Positions 1 through 7,201 of a DNA stretch of 14,725 nucleotides are shown in pieces; positions within the stretch are counted from its first letter, which is position 1, and every line of letters starts with the position of its first letter. Below the pieces are notes generated by a model that worked only from the letters and a program-made list of their open reading frames with translations, searched no databases and had not been told where the DNA came from. The DNA comes from Patescibacteria group bacterium (GTDB taxonomy: Bacteria > Patescibacteriota > Microgenomatia > UBA1400 > PJMF01). Where the stretch lies: assembly GCA_018816485.1 (NCBI GenBank), contig JAHIVL010000038.1:1-14725 (forward strand), in the 5' to 3' direction. The position numbers and the translations under genes are program-made.

Positions 1-1242
1 AAGCTTGAGCATTCTCTTTTGAAGATCCTCTATAAGTTTATAAATAATGTCGTATGACTTTATCACAACTCCATCAATCTTTGCCATTTTCTGAATTTTA
101 TTGGAAACTTTTGTGTGAAAAGAAATAATCAAAGCATCACTGGTTTTTGCCATCTCAACATCACTCTCGGTAACTGCACCAACTCCAGAAGTTAAAACTT
201 TTGTGCTATCAAGATCGATTGTCTGCATAATTGCTTCTAAAGTTCCATCCGTATCAGCTTTAATAATTAAGTTTAATTTTGGTTTTTGATCTATAAGTTC
301 CGAAAAATCAATCTCTGCCCATTCGTCACTGGTAGCGGAGTCGCCATTATTGACATTGACCCCACTTTTAGTATCTGCACTAACTGCATCTTCGGCGCCT
401 GCTGTTTCTGCAATATCTTCACTAATTTTTGGATAAGTTGCACTTGAATCTTTTACAGTTGAGCCAACACTGGGAGCATCTTTAAAACCAATAATCTCGG
501 CTGCAAAACCTGGTAGAACCTCTTTCAAATTCTCACCACTAGCATTTGTGAGTCTCTTAATACGACCCTCAGCAGTGCTACCATCATCACTAACATCTGC
601 GAAAACATCTTGTCGTAAAATCAATGTTCCATTTTTAACAACAACTGTTGCAGCCACACCTTTCTTGGCATCTCTTGAAGACTCAATTACTATCGCTTCT
701 AGTGGAGCATCAGGATCTGCAGTAATTTCTTGCAAATCGGAAATAAGATTTATAGTTTCGAGCAACTTATCAATACCTTTGCCCTTGAGCGCAGAAATCT
801 CGACTACTTCTATGTCGCCACCATAATCTGTGACAACTAAACCATGCTCGGCAAGACCAGCTTTTGTAATATCCGGCTTTACATCAGGTAAATCAATTTT
901 ATTAATAGCAACTACGACAGGAACTTTAGAATTTTTTATGTGTCTAATAGACTCGATTGTTTGTGGTTTAACACCATCATTTGCAGCAACAACCAAAATA
1001 ACAATGTCTGTCACTTTAACACCACGTTCTCTCATTTTATTAAAAGCCGCATGTCCTGGAGTATCAATAAAAGTAATATCTTTGCCGTTATGTTTGATAC
1101 TATAGGCACCAATGTGTTGGGTAATACCACCAGCTTCACCGGCTACAACATTTGACTTTCTAAGATAATCTAATAAAGTTGTCTTACCATGATCAACGTG
1201 ACCCATGATTGTAATTATTGCTGGTCTAGATTTTAGTACCAT
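1..1242 (-). CDS. infB: Translation initiation factor IF-2, short form, 3' end cut by the window edge
   Basis: IF-2 is the GTPase that brings initiator tRNA to the 30S subunit and promotes subunit joining. My translation gives 414 residues with no stop before the window edge, so the C-terminus lies outside. The G domain begins almost at once: G1 GHVDHGKT (14-21), the GGITQHIGAY switch I region (38-47), G3 DTPGH (60-64), G4 NKID (114-117) and SAL (150-152). A domain II beta-barrel follows to about residue 262. After an acidic, low-complexity stretch (about 265-310), domain III starts at KADTDGTLEAI. The N-terminal IF2N domains found in most bacteria are absent; only about 13 residues precede G1. 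The ATG at 1240-1242 is the natural start: it lies 24 bases after the nusA stop, with a weak GGAT-type ribosome site. The nusA-infB pairing is the classic operon arrangement. Identity is firm. Confidence 0.96.
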   Translation of the reverse strand, partial: MVLKSRPAIITIMGHVDHGKTTLLDYLRKSNVVAGEAGGITQHIGAYSIKHNGKDITFIDTPGHAAFNKMRERGVKVTDIVILVVAANDGVKPQTIESIRHIKNSKVPVVVAINKIDLPDVKPDITKAGLAEHGLVVTDYGGDIEVVEISALKGKGIDKLLETINLISDLQEITADPDAPLEAIVIESSRDAKKGVAATVVVKNGTLILRQDVFADVSDDGSTAEGRIKRLTNASGENLKEVLPGFAAEIIGFKDAPSVGSTVKDSSATYPKISEDIAETAGAEDAVSADTKSGVNVNNGDSATSDEWAEIDFSELIDQKPKLNLIIKADTDGTLEAIMQTIDLDSTKVLTSGVGAVTESDVEMAKTSDALIISFHTKVSNKIQKMAKIDGVVIKSYDIIYKLIEDLQKRMLKL

Positions 1243-1266
1243 ATTTTATCCAATTTTCCAATTACT

Positions 1267-2541
1267 CTAATTGCTCTCTAATTTTGTAGCAAGATCATCA
1301 AAAGAGTCTCTCTGAGCCATTTCTGCGTCAAATTTTTCAACTCTATCACTTAATATTTTTTCTTGGTTCTCGCCTAATTCAGCCTCAATCCATTTATTTT
1401 TAAATCTTGATAAATCAGCTAGAGTTGTCAATTTATTCTGAACTAAGAAATCTCTAGTATCTTCGATCAATCCTTCAAAAGTATCGATCTCATATTCCTC
1501 ATCTCCAGTCATATGTGACTTAATACTACCCTCTGCGGATTGAATTGTAATCTTGTAACCAGTAAGTTTGGCTGCTAATCTGACATTTTGGCCACCTCTA
1601 CCGATAGCTAATGACAATTGATCGTCTGGAGCAACAACAACAGCTGATTTATCTGCTTCATTGATAGTAATCTTCAATCCTTCAGATGGAGCCAGTGCTC
1701 CTTGAATCAGAAGTCTGCTGTCTTCGGAATAAGAAATAATATCTAATTTCTCATTATTTAATTCTCTAATAACTTCTTGAACACGAATACCTCTTTGTCC
1801 GACGCATGAACCAACTGGATCAACACCTTCTTGAGTAGATCTAACAGCCAATTTAGTTCTAACTCCAGCTTCACGGGCAATTAAAACAACTTCTACTGTT
1901 CCTGCTGCAATTTCTGGAACTTCTCTTTCAAAAAGTTTTGAAACTAACTCTTTTGCAGCTCTAGAAACAATAATTTTCTTTCCTCTTGGAGTCTCGGCAA
2001 TTTCACGAATGAAAACAGTTATTCTATTGTTCATTTTGTAAAACTCACCACGCATCTGCTCCTCTGGAGGCATGAATCCCTGACCTCTACCAAGATCTAA
2101 AATAACAGATCTGCCATCCATACGTAAAATTTGAGCGGTAATGATTTCACCAATCTTGTCTGAGTAATCTTTGATAACCATGTCTCTCTCTGATTCTCTG
2201 ATTTTTTGTAAAATTACTTGTTTTGCAGTTTGAGCTGCAATACGACCAAATCCTGCAGGAGTTACATCTTCTGGAGCAGAATCATCCCACTTTAAGATTT
2301 CACCTGTTTCTTCGTCTTTTTCTATAATTGGACACTTAAAAATTGTGGATTCACCACTATCTTCATTAAGTTCAACAAAATAATATGATTCTTCTTCTAA
2401 ATTTCCAAATTGCTTCCTGTAAGCTGAAACTAAAGCTTGTCTGATAGCCTCATAAATTGCTGCTGGCTCAATATGTCTTTCGCTAGCAATTTGATTAATT
2501 GCAGCTGCGAATTCGGTACGGATTATTTTTGTTTTAGCCAT
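1267..2541 (-). CDS. nusA: Transcription termination/antitermination factor NusA
   Basis: NusA binds RNA polymerase and nascent RNA and modulates pausing, termination and antitermination. The 424-residue product shows an N-terminal polymerase-binding domain (about 1-125), an S1 domain (about 130-195, with DLGRGQGFMP), KH1 (about 215-280, with IAREAGVRTKLAV and DPVGSCVGQRGIRVQ) and KH2 (about 285-335, with DQLSLAIGRGGQNVRLAAK). The tail (about 345-424) is acidic and helical and does not look like the two acidic repeats of E. coli NusA. It is followed after 24 bases by infB. The usual upstream partner rimP is missing; dnaJ lies there instead, beyond a 365-base leader-like region. Start is ATG; the upstream GAAAG is only a weak ribosome site. 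Stop is TAG. Confidence 0.97.
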   Translation of the reverse strand: MAKTKIIRTEFAAAINQIASERHIEPAAIYEAIRQALVSAYRKQFGNLEEESYYFVELNEDSGESTIFKCPIIEKDEETGEILKWDDSAPEDVTPAGFGRIAAQTAKQVILQKIRESERDMVIKDYSDKIGEIITAQILRMDGRSVILDLGRGQGFMPPEEQMRGEFYKMNNRITVFIREIAETPRGKKIIVSRAAKELVSKLFEREVPEIAAGTVEVVLIAREAGVRTKLAVRSTQEGVDPVGSCVGQRGIRVQEVIRELNNEKLDIISYSEDSRLLIQGALAPSEGLKITINEADKSAVVVAPDDQLSLAIGRGGQNVRLAAKLTGYKITIQSAEGSIKSHMTGDEEYEIDTFEGLIEDTRDFLVQNKLTTLADLSRFKNKWIEAELGENQEKILSDRVEKFDAEMAQRDSFDDLATKLESN

Positions 2542-2559
2542 AGTTCTTTCAAATAGTTT

Positions 2560-2645
2560 ACTGTTGAGTTAAATAAATATTAAAAAAGCTCTCACAGGAG
2601 CAAGTCCTGAATGTTCGCTTTTTTAATATTTATTTAATACACAGT
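2560..2645 (-). terminator. Long hairpin just upstream of nusA, attenuator-like and symmetric
   Basis: A perfect 19-base inverted repeat (2571-2589 with 2617-2635) extends by two A-T pairs (2569-2570 with 2636-2637). A further 5-bp pair, ACTGT (2560-2564) with ACAGT (2641-2645), lies outside it. The 27-base loop holds its own small hairpin, CAGGA/TCCTG around five bases. Read on the minus strand, the inner part ends in GCTTTTTTAAT, like an intrinsic terminator; because the element is symmetric it could act on either strand. It ends 18 bases before the nusA start, inside the leader of a transcript from the promoter at 2734-2762. The fold is read from the sequence. A role as terminator, attenuator or mRNA stabiliser is inference. 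Confidence 0.6.
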
Positions 2646-2684
2646 TAATTTTTAATAACTTTCCAATTGTGCTTCGCACTGATT

Positions 2685-2713
2685 TAATAAAAAAGAGCCT
2701 TATTTGGGCCCTT
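2685..2713 (-). terminator. Intrinsic terminator between dnaJ and nusA
   Basis: On the minus strand AAGGGCC pairs with GGCTCTT (2713-2707 with 2699-2693, one G-U pair) around a 7-base loop. A run of T follows directly, then ATTAAA. This is a textbook rho-independent terminator shape. It could end the hrcA-grpE-dnaK-dnaJ transcript. It also lies only about 15 bases downstream of the expected start of the promoter at 2734-2762, so it could abort that transcript at about 40 nt unless read through. A small GTGC-GAA-GCAC hairpin (2669-2679) lies further downstream on the same strand. Confidence 0.7.
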
Positions 2714-2733
2714 CATTAGCAAATCTAAATAAT

Positions 2734-2762
2734 ATTATACTAAGTTTATGAGGAAAATGCAA
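2734..2762 (-). promoter_or_regulatory. Sigma-70-type promoter reading toward nusA
   Basis: The minus strand carries TTGCAT, a 17-base spacer and a perfect TATAAT, within an AT-rich stretch between dnaJ and nusA. The expected transcription start is near 2727, giving a nusA leader of about 185 nt. That leader contains both the compact terminator (2685-2713) and the long hairpin (2560-2645). The match to the consensus is strong; activity is not shown. Confidence 0.6.
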
Positions 2763-2772
2763 TTTTAGTTTA

Positions 2773-2893
2773 ATAATTTGACTCAATAGTTACTATTCTG
2801 GTTTTACTCTCTGAATAGCTGCGATTGTAAGTTGATATGATTGATTTAATAAATTTAGTTTTTGGTCATTAGTAAGATATTGAGTCAAATTAT
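2773..2893. repeat. 121-base long inverted-repeat element after dnaJ
   Basis: Positions 2773-2788 are the exact reverse complement of 2878-2893 (16 bp, containing TTGACTCAATA). After a small asymmetric gap a further 6 bp pair (2790-2795 with 2870-2875). The enclosed part has no open reading frame and no T-run on either side, so it is not a standard terminator. It begins 13 bases after the dnaJ stop. It may be a 3' mRNA stabilising fold, a small structured RNA, or a tiny non-autonomous element with terminal inverted repeats. The sequence alone does not decide. Confidence 0.5.
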
Positions 2894-2906
2894 ATCATAA
2901 TAGCAT

Positions 2907-3770
2907 CTACAACCCCAACCCTTTTAACTTCTCGACCTCTTTTCTTTGGGCACGGTTAATTCTTTCCGGAATATCAACAATGAAACGAACATAAAGATCA
3001 CCCTTTCCTCTGCCTTGAATATGAGGAACTCCTTCACCCCTCAGTCTTACCATGGTATGTGACTGAGTTCCAGGCCTTACTTTTAGTTTTAAAGTTTGAT
3101 TTACAGTTTTTACATCGACATCAGCACCTAATAATGCAGTGGAAACTGGGATTTTTTGGTCAATAAATAAATCATAACCTTCACGCTTAAATACAGGATG
3201 AGTTCTAACATTAATACTGATATCAAAATCAGAAAATCTTAATCTTGTGCCATCATTAGCACCTGAAGGAACTTTAATTTTGTGTTTTTTGCCCTCGATG
3301 TTAACTTCTTTAGTAACACCTTTAATTGCCTCTATAAACTCAATCGAAAGTGAGTATCTTTGTCTTCTTTGTTGAGCTCGACCAAATCCTCCACCAAAAA
3401 ATTGTTCGAAAATATCAAATGGATCACCAAAGTCTGCGTTTTGAAAAGGATTTTGCCCACTTGAATAAGTATATGTTTGTCCACCCCCGCCAAAAGGATT
3501 TCCTCCTGCAAATGGGTTGCCACCCATCCCACTGGAAGGATCAAAGGCTGCATGACCGAACTGGTCATAGGTTTTACGCTTTTTTTCGTCGGAAACTACT
3601 TGATAGGCCTCATTAATTTCTTTGAATTTAGTTTCAGCCTCAACTTTATTATCTGGATTCTTATCTGGGTGCCACTTTAATGCTGCTTTTCTATAAGCAG
3701 ATTTTATATCTGCCTTAGTAGCATCTTTCTTAACACCTAAAATATCATAGTAATCTCGTTTGGTTGGCAT
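2907..3770 (-). CDS. dnaJ: DnaJ-type Hsp40 co-chaperone lacking the zinc finger (class B)
   Basis: This J-protein delivers clients to DnaK and stimulates its ATPase. The 287-residue product has an N-terminal J domain (about 5-71) with the essential HPD at 34-36. A Gly/Phe-rich linker follows (about 76-130, with NPFAGG, NPFGGGG and FFGGGFG), then two substrate-binding beta domains (about 137-287, with YSLSIEFIEAIKG and VRLRGEGVPHIQGRGKGDLYV). The four CxxCxGxG zinc repeats of canonical DnaJ (about 375 residues) are absent, so this is the class B or CbpA-like architecture placed where dnaJ normally sits. It is the last gene of the hrcA-grpE-dnaK-dnaJ operon, 95 bases after dnaK, with a hairpin in between. 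No clear Shine-Dalgarno precedes the ATG. Stop is TAG. Confidence 0.93.
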   Translation of the reverse strand: MPTKRDYYDILGVKKDATKADIKSAYRKAALKWHPDKNPDNKVEAETKFKEINEAYQVVSDEKKRKTYDQFGHAAFDPSSGMGGNPFAGGNPFGGGGQTYTYSSGQNPFQNADFGDPFDIFEQFFGGGFGRAQQRRQRYSLSIEFIEAIKGVTKEVNIEGKKHKIKVPSGANDGTRLRFSDFDISINVRTHPVFKREGYDLFIDQKIPVSTALLGADVDVKTVNQTLKLKVRPGTQSHTMVRLRGEGVPHIQGRGKGDLYVRFIVDIPERINRAQRKEVEKLKGLGL

Positions 3771-3793
3771 AGATTGTCTATTCTAACAGATTC

Positions 3794-3848
3794 GACTCAG
3801 AGATTTTGCCACACAAGTTAGACTTGCTTCTACAAAACTCCCTGAGTC
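3794..3848 (-). other. Intercistronic hairpin between dnaK and dnaJ
   Basis: GACTCAG (3794-3800) pairs with CTGAGTC (3842-3848). Inside, TTTTG (3804-3808) pairs with CAAAA (3833-3837), and a terminal hairpin CAAGT-TAG-ACTTG occupies 3814-3826. Nearly the whole gap between the two chaperone genes can fold. No T-run follows on the minus strand, so termination is unlikely. A processing or stability element that sets the DnaK:DnaJ ratio is a reasonable guess. Confidence 0.5.
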
Positions 3849-3865
3849 TTTCAATTATTCCTAAA

Positions 3866-5839
3866 TTATTCGTTGACAACTTCAGCCTCTTCAGCCTCAT
3901 CTTTGTCAGTTTTTGGTTTAGATTTTGCCTCTCCATCAGCATCTGCTCCAACACCTGCCGAACCTTCGGCACCTGTTCCTGGAGCACCTTCTGCCCCAGC
4001 CTTTGCTGCTTGCTCTTTCTGCATCGCTTCACCAATTTTTTGAGCTGATTTAAACATTTCTTCAGAAGCCTTATCGAGCTCTTCCTTAGTTACGTCATCT
4101 TTTGCTGCCAACTCTATGAGTTTTTTGGCATTTTCTTCGATAGCTTCCTTGTCAGCTTTCTCAAGTTTGTCACCATACTCTTCTAACTGCTTTTCAATTT
4201 CAAAAGAAACTTGATTGGCGTGATTTTTAGCTTCTACCAACTCTTTCTTTTTCTTATCATCATCGGCATATTTTTCAGCATCTTGTTTCATCTTTTCAAC
4301 TTCGTCATCAGATAAATTAGTTGAGTTTTGAATAGTAATTTTTTGTTCTTTACTGGTGTTCTTGTCTTTTGCAGTAACATTCAATATTCCATTTGAATCA
4401 ATATCAAAAGTCACTTCAATCTGAGGAATACCTCTTGGTGCTGGTGGAATACCATCAAGAACAAATCTCCCAAGAGTCTTGTTGTCAATTGCCATCTCAC
4501 GTTCACCTTGGAGAACATTAATTTCTACTTGAGTTTGATTGGGTGCGGCAGTCGAAAAAACTTGGGACTTACTTGTTGGAATAGTTGTATTCCTATCAAT
4601 AAGAGGAGTTCTAACTCCACCGAGTGTTTCCAAACCAAGAGTTAATGGAGTCACATCTAACAAAACAACGTCAGTAACATCTCCACCAATAATACCTGCT
4701 TGAATTGCTGCTCCAATAGCTACAACTTCGTCGGGGTTTACACCCTTGTGAGGCTCTTTTCCAAAGAACTTCTCTACTTCTGCTTGGATTTTTGGCATTC
4801 TAGTCATACCACCAACCAAGATAATCTCATCTATTTCGCTCTTACTAATTCCAGCATCTTTCAATGCTTTTTCGGCTGGCTTAAATGATTTTTTGATCAA
4901 ATCGTCAACAAGCTCTTCTAGTTTCGAACGAGTCAAATTTAAAGTTAGATGAAGTGGTTGCCCATCATCACCTTGAGTAATAAAGGGTTGATTAATCTCA
5001 GTAGATTGCGCACTTGAAAGTTCAATCTTAGCTTTCTCTGCAGCATCTTTTACACGCTGCAAAGCCTGAGGATCTTTAGAAAGATCTTTGCCTGTATCTT
5101 TCTTAAACTCGGCAACGATCCATTCAATAATTTTGCTATCAAAATCATCTCCACCCAAAAATGTATCACCATTGGTTGATTTAACTTCAAAAACACCTTC
5201 ACCGATTTCCAAAATAGAGATGTCAAAAGTACCGCCTCCAAGATCATAAACTGCAATAGTCTGGTTGCCTTTTTTATCTAAACCATATGCAAGTGCGGCT
5301 GCCGTTGGCTCGTTAACGATACGCTCGACTGTAAGACCAGCTATCTCACCAGCTTGTTTGGTTGCTTGTCTTTGAGCATCATCAAAATATGCTGGAACAG
5401 TGATAACTGCTCTAGTTACTGGAGATCCCAAATAACTCTCTGCATCTGCTTTTGCTTTTGCCAAAATTTTGGCTGAAACTTCTTGCGGAGAGTATTTTTT
5501 ATTATTAATTTTTACAACGGCCATACCGTCTTTACCTTCAACGATTTCATAAGAAACATGCTTGACAGCAGATTTTACTTCGGCTGAATTAAGTTTGGCA
5601 CCCATAAAACGCTTAACTGAATTAACAGTTTTGCTAGGATTTAAAACCATTTGACGTTTAGCTACATCTCCAACAGAAACATCACTTCCTTTAAAAGAAA
5701 CAATTGAAGGAAAAGTATTTCTTCCTTCAGCGGTAGGGATCATTTTGGGTGAACCACCCTCCATCACAGCCACAGCTGAATTGGTGGTGCCTAAATCAAT
5801 ACCAATAATTTTTCCAGTGGCTTGTTTATTATTTGACAT
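3866..5839 (-). CDS. dnaK: Molecular chaperone DnaK (Hsp70)
   Basis: DnaK is the cytoplasmic ATP-dependent chaperone that works with DnaJ and GrpE. At 657 residues it is close to the usual 610-640. The nucleotide-binding domain shows phosphate 1 GIDLGTTNS (13-21), phosphate 2 VYDLGGGTFDIS (198-209) and the adenosine motif ILVGGMTRMP (340-349). The interdomain linker VVLLDVTPLTLGLE (391-404) leads to the beta substrate-binding domain (to about 505) and a helical lid (about 510-608). The C-terminal tail (about 612-657) is a Gly/Ala-rich then acidic, disordered stretch ending EEAEVVNE, somewhat longer than usual. ATG 5837-5839 is preceded at 7 bases by a good ribosome site AAGGA (5847-5851). The 112-base gap to grpE carries a CIRCE-like operator. 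Stop is TAA. Confidence 0.98.
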   Translation of the reverse strand: MSNNKQATGKIIGIDLGTTNSAVAVMEGGSPKMIPTAEGRNTFPSIVSFKGSDVSVGDVAKRQMVLNPSKTVNSVKRFMGAKLNSAEVKSAVKHVSYEIVEGKDGMAVVKINNKKYSPQEVSAKILAKAKADAESYLGSPVTRAVITVPAYFDDAQRQATKQAGEIAGLTVERIVNEPTAAALAYGLDKKGNQTIAVYDLGGGTFDISILEIGEGVFEVKSTNGDTFLGGDDFDSKIIEWIVAEFKKDTGKDLSKDPQALQRVKDAAEKAKIELSSAQSTEINQPFITQGDDGQPLHLTLNLTRSKLEELVDDLIKKSFKPAEKALKDAGISKSEIDEIILVGGMTRMPKIQAEVEKFFGKEPHKGVNPDEVVAIGAAIQAGIIGGDVTDVVLLDVTPLTLGLETLGGVRTPLIDRNTTIPTSKSQVFSTAAPNQTQVEINVLQGEREMAIDNKTLGRFVLDGIPPAPRGIPQIEVTFDIDSNGILNVTAKDKNTSKEQKITIQNSTNLSDDEVEKMKQDAEKYADDDKKKKELVEAKNHANQVSFEIEKQLEEYGDKLEKADKEAIEENAKKLIELAAKDDVTKEELDKASEEMFKSAQKIGEAMQKEQAAKAGAEGAPGTGAEGSAGVGADADGEAKSKPKTDKDEAEEAEVVNE

Positions 5840-5902
5840 ATTCTATTCCTTTTCTACTTTCTACTTTTACTTTTTTTAATACCTTTTATTTTATAGCTAA
5901 TT

Positions 5903-5929
5903 TTAGCAGACAATCGATTAGACTGCTAG
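5903..5929 (-). promoter_or_regulatory. CIRCE-like HrcA operator upstream of dnaK
   Basis: On the plus strand TTAGCAGAC (5903-5911), nine bases, then GACTGCTAG (5921-5929). This matches the CIRCE consensus TTAGCACTC-N9-GAGTGCTAA at 14 of 18 half-site positions with exactly the required N9 spacing. Within the same operon as hrcA this is very probably an HrcA binding site. With the operator at 7202-7228 it shares the pattern CTRGCANNC-N9-GNNTGCTAA on the minus strand. Confidence 0.75.
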
Positions 5930-5944
5930 TAGTAATTTACTCAA
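5917..5944 (-). promoter_or_regulatory. Possible internal promoter for dnaK-dnaJ, overlapped by CIRCE
   Basis: The minus strand has TTGAGT, a 16-base spacer and TCTAAT, with the -10 inside the CIRCE-like site, so HrcA binding would block it. The predicted leader is about 70 nt, purine-rich near the start codon. A second -10-like TATAAA (5890-5895) lies closer to dnaK but has no good -35. The promoter boxes are moderate; the overlap with the operator is the main support. Confidence 0.4.
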
Positions 5945-5951
5945 GAGACTC

Positions 5952-6446
5952 CTAGTTCAATATCACTTTTGCGTGTTGAATAACTTCGTTATTAAGCATG
6001 TAACCATCTTTGACTATTTTAATAACCTTATCTCCTTTTTTACCTTTGTCAATCACTTCCATTGTCTCAATATCAAATTTTTTATTCTTACAATCAATTT
6101 TTTTCAAACCATTTTGCTCTAACACCTGCCACAACTGTGAAATAACCATATTTAAACCAACTTCATTAATTTGCTCAGAAGCCAAAGACAAATGCGCTAA
6201 AGGCTGAATTAAATCCTTTATAAAGTCTTTTGCTGCCAATTTAGCAATCATAAATCTCTCATCTTGCGTTCTTCTTACTAAATTTTGGTAATCTGCCAAA
6301 GTTCTTTGCTCTTTATTTTTAGAATCAGCCAACTGCTTAATAAGATCCATCAGTTCACTTTGGGTAATTTCAGCGTTTGTATTTTCAAATTCAGCATTAA
6401 TTTCATCAACTTTTTTATCTGCAATTTTTTGGCTATCTGATTTCAT
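5952..6446 (-). CDS. grpE: Nucleotide exchange factor GrpE
   Basis: GrpE releases ADP from DnaK so that the chaperone cycle can continue. The 164-residue product has a charged, disordered N-terminus, a long helix (about 30-90) containing EQRTLADYQNLVRRT, and the C-terminal beta domain with the family pattern GLKKID...KFD..TMEVI and DGYMLNNEVIQHAKVIL (147-163). It is slightly shorter than the usual 180-200, mostly in the N-terminal tail. It lies 29 bases after hrcA and 112 bases before dnaK. The ATG at 6444-6446 follows a purine-rich AGAAAG; a short palindrome (6449-6462) overlaps this ribosome site. Stop is TAG. Confidence 0.95.
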   Translation of the reverse strand: MKSDSQKIADKKVDEINAEFENTNAEITQSELMDLIKQLADSKNKEQRTLADYQNLVRRTQDERFMIAKLAAKDFIKDLIQPLAHLSLASEQINEVGLNMVISQLWQVLEQNGLKKIDCKNKKFDIETMEVIDKGKKGDKVIKIVKDGYMLNNEVIQHAKVILN

Positions 6447-6475
6447 ATATCTTTCTAAAGATGAATGTTTAAAAT

Positions 6476-7198
6476 TTATTCAACAATTTCGTTAATTAAA
6501 GTCCTAATATACTTCATCATTGGAATAATATATGGGTAATCAAATCTATTTGAACCCAAAACCCCAACATGAATAATTTGCTCATCAACTTCAAAAGTCA
6601 TATGAATTATACCAATAGGATCTAAATTTCTATTTCCCAATTCTGGACCATAAACAACCTGAATTAAATTTTCACTTGTACCTGACCTGAAAATTTCTTC
6701 CAACATTGACTCTTCCTCAATTAACTGTAAAACGTGCCTCATGACCTTAATATCATAAAATTCTGGCATCTGAAGTAAATTTGCATAACCTGCGTGATAA
6801 AGTTGATCATCCTCTACTAATGTAATAGCCAGAGCATTTGATTTGTCTGCTAAAACCTTCGTAATTTGATGAAACATTTTATCAGTTTGACTTCTATTGT
6901 TCCAAATTTTTTCTTTCGCAGAAACTTCATCGGCCACTGACAAATCTTTCTCTTTCATTAGTTCATTTACATATAATTTCATTGCAACGGGTGTTGGTAC
7001 GCGACCTGCACTGCTATGAGTTTTTGTTAAATAACCTTGGTTTGTTAAATAAACCATCTCATTTCTAATTGTTGCAGGAGAAACACCAATAGCGAATTTC
7101 TTATCTATTGTTTCAGAGCCAACTGGTTCAGCAGTAGTTATGAATTCTTCAATAAGTGCGCGTAGAATTTGAACTTGTCTGGCGGTTAAATCAATCAT
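6476..7198 (-). CDS. hrcA: Heat-shock transcriptional repressor HrcA, short form
   Basis: HrcA is the repressor that binds CIRCE operators; in studied bacteria its activity depends on the GroE chaperonin, and it is lost on heat stress. The N-terminal winged helix shows TARQVQILRALIEEFI (5-20), SPATIRNEMVYL (40-51) and the highly typical HSSAGRVPTP (61-70). The C-terminal part ends with VGVLGSNRFDYPYIIPM (211-227), matching the family C-terminus. At 240 residues it is about 100 shorter than common HrcA (about 340); the shortening seems to lie in the middle, where the inserted dimerisation domain normally is. It heads the hrcA-grpE-dnaK-dnaJ operon. The promoter -10 ends only 9 bases before the ATG, so the mRNA is probably leaderless, and no Shine-Dalgarno is present. 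A CIRCE-like site covers its promoter, implying autoregulation. Confidence 0.93.
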   Translation of the reverse strand: MIDLTARQVQILRALIEEFITTAEPVGSETIDKKFAIGVSPATIRNEMVYLTNQGYLTKTHSSAGRVPTPVAMKLYVNELMKEKDLSVADEVSAKEKIWNNRSQTDKMFHQITKVLADKSNALAITLVEDDQLYHAGYANLLQMPEFYDIKVMRHVLQLIEEESMLEEIFRSGTSENLIQVVYGPELGNRNLDPIGIIHMTFEVDEQIIHVGVLGSNRFDYPYIIPMMKYIRTLINEIVE

Positions 7199-7201
7199 AT
7201 A

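Noticed and set aside
548..1155. Plus-strand ORFs opposite infB
   Set aside because: They are antisense shadows of a gene with all GTPase motifs.
2773..2893. The long inverted repeat as an intrinsic terminator of dnaJ
   Set aside because: No T-run follows the stem on either strand, and the loop is about 90 bases.
3778..4035. Minus-strand 85-codon ORF across the dnaK 3' end and the dnaK-dnaJ gap
   Set aside because: It overlaps the conserved end of dnaK in another frame, has low-complexity composition and resembles nothing.
5890..5895. TATAAA as the main dnaK -10 box
   Set aside because: No acceptable -35 lies 16-18 bases upstream; the TTGAGT/TCTAAT pair overlapped by CIRCE fits better, though neither is certain.
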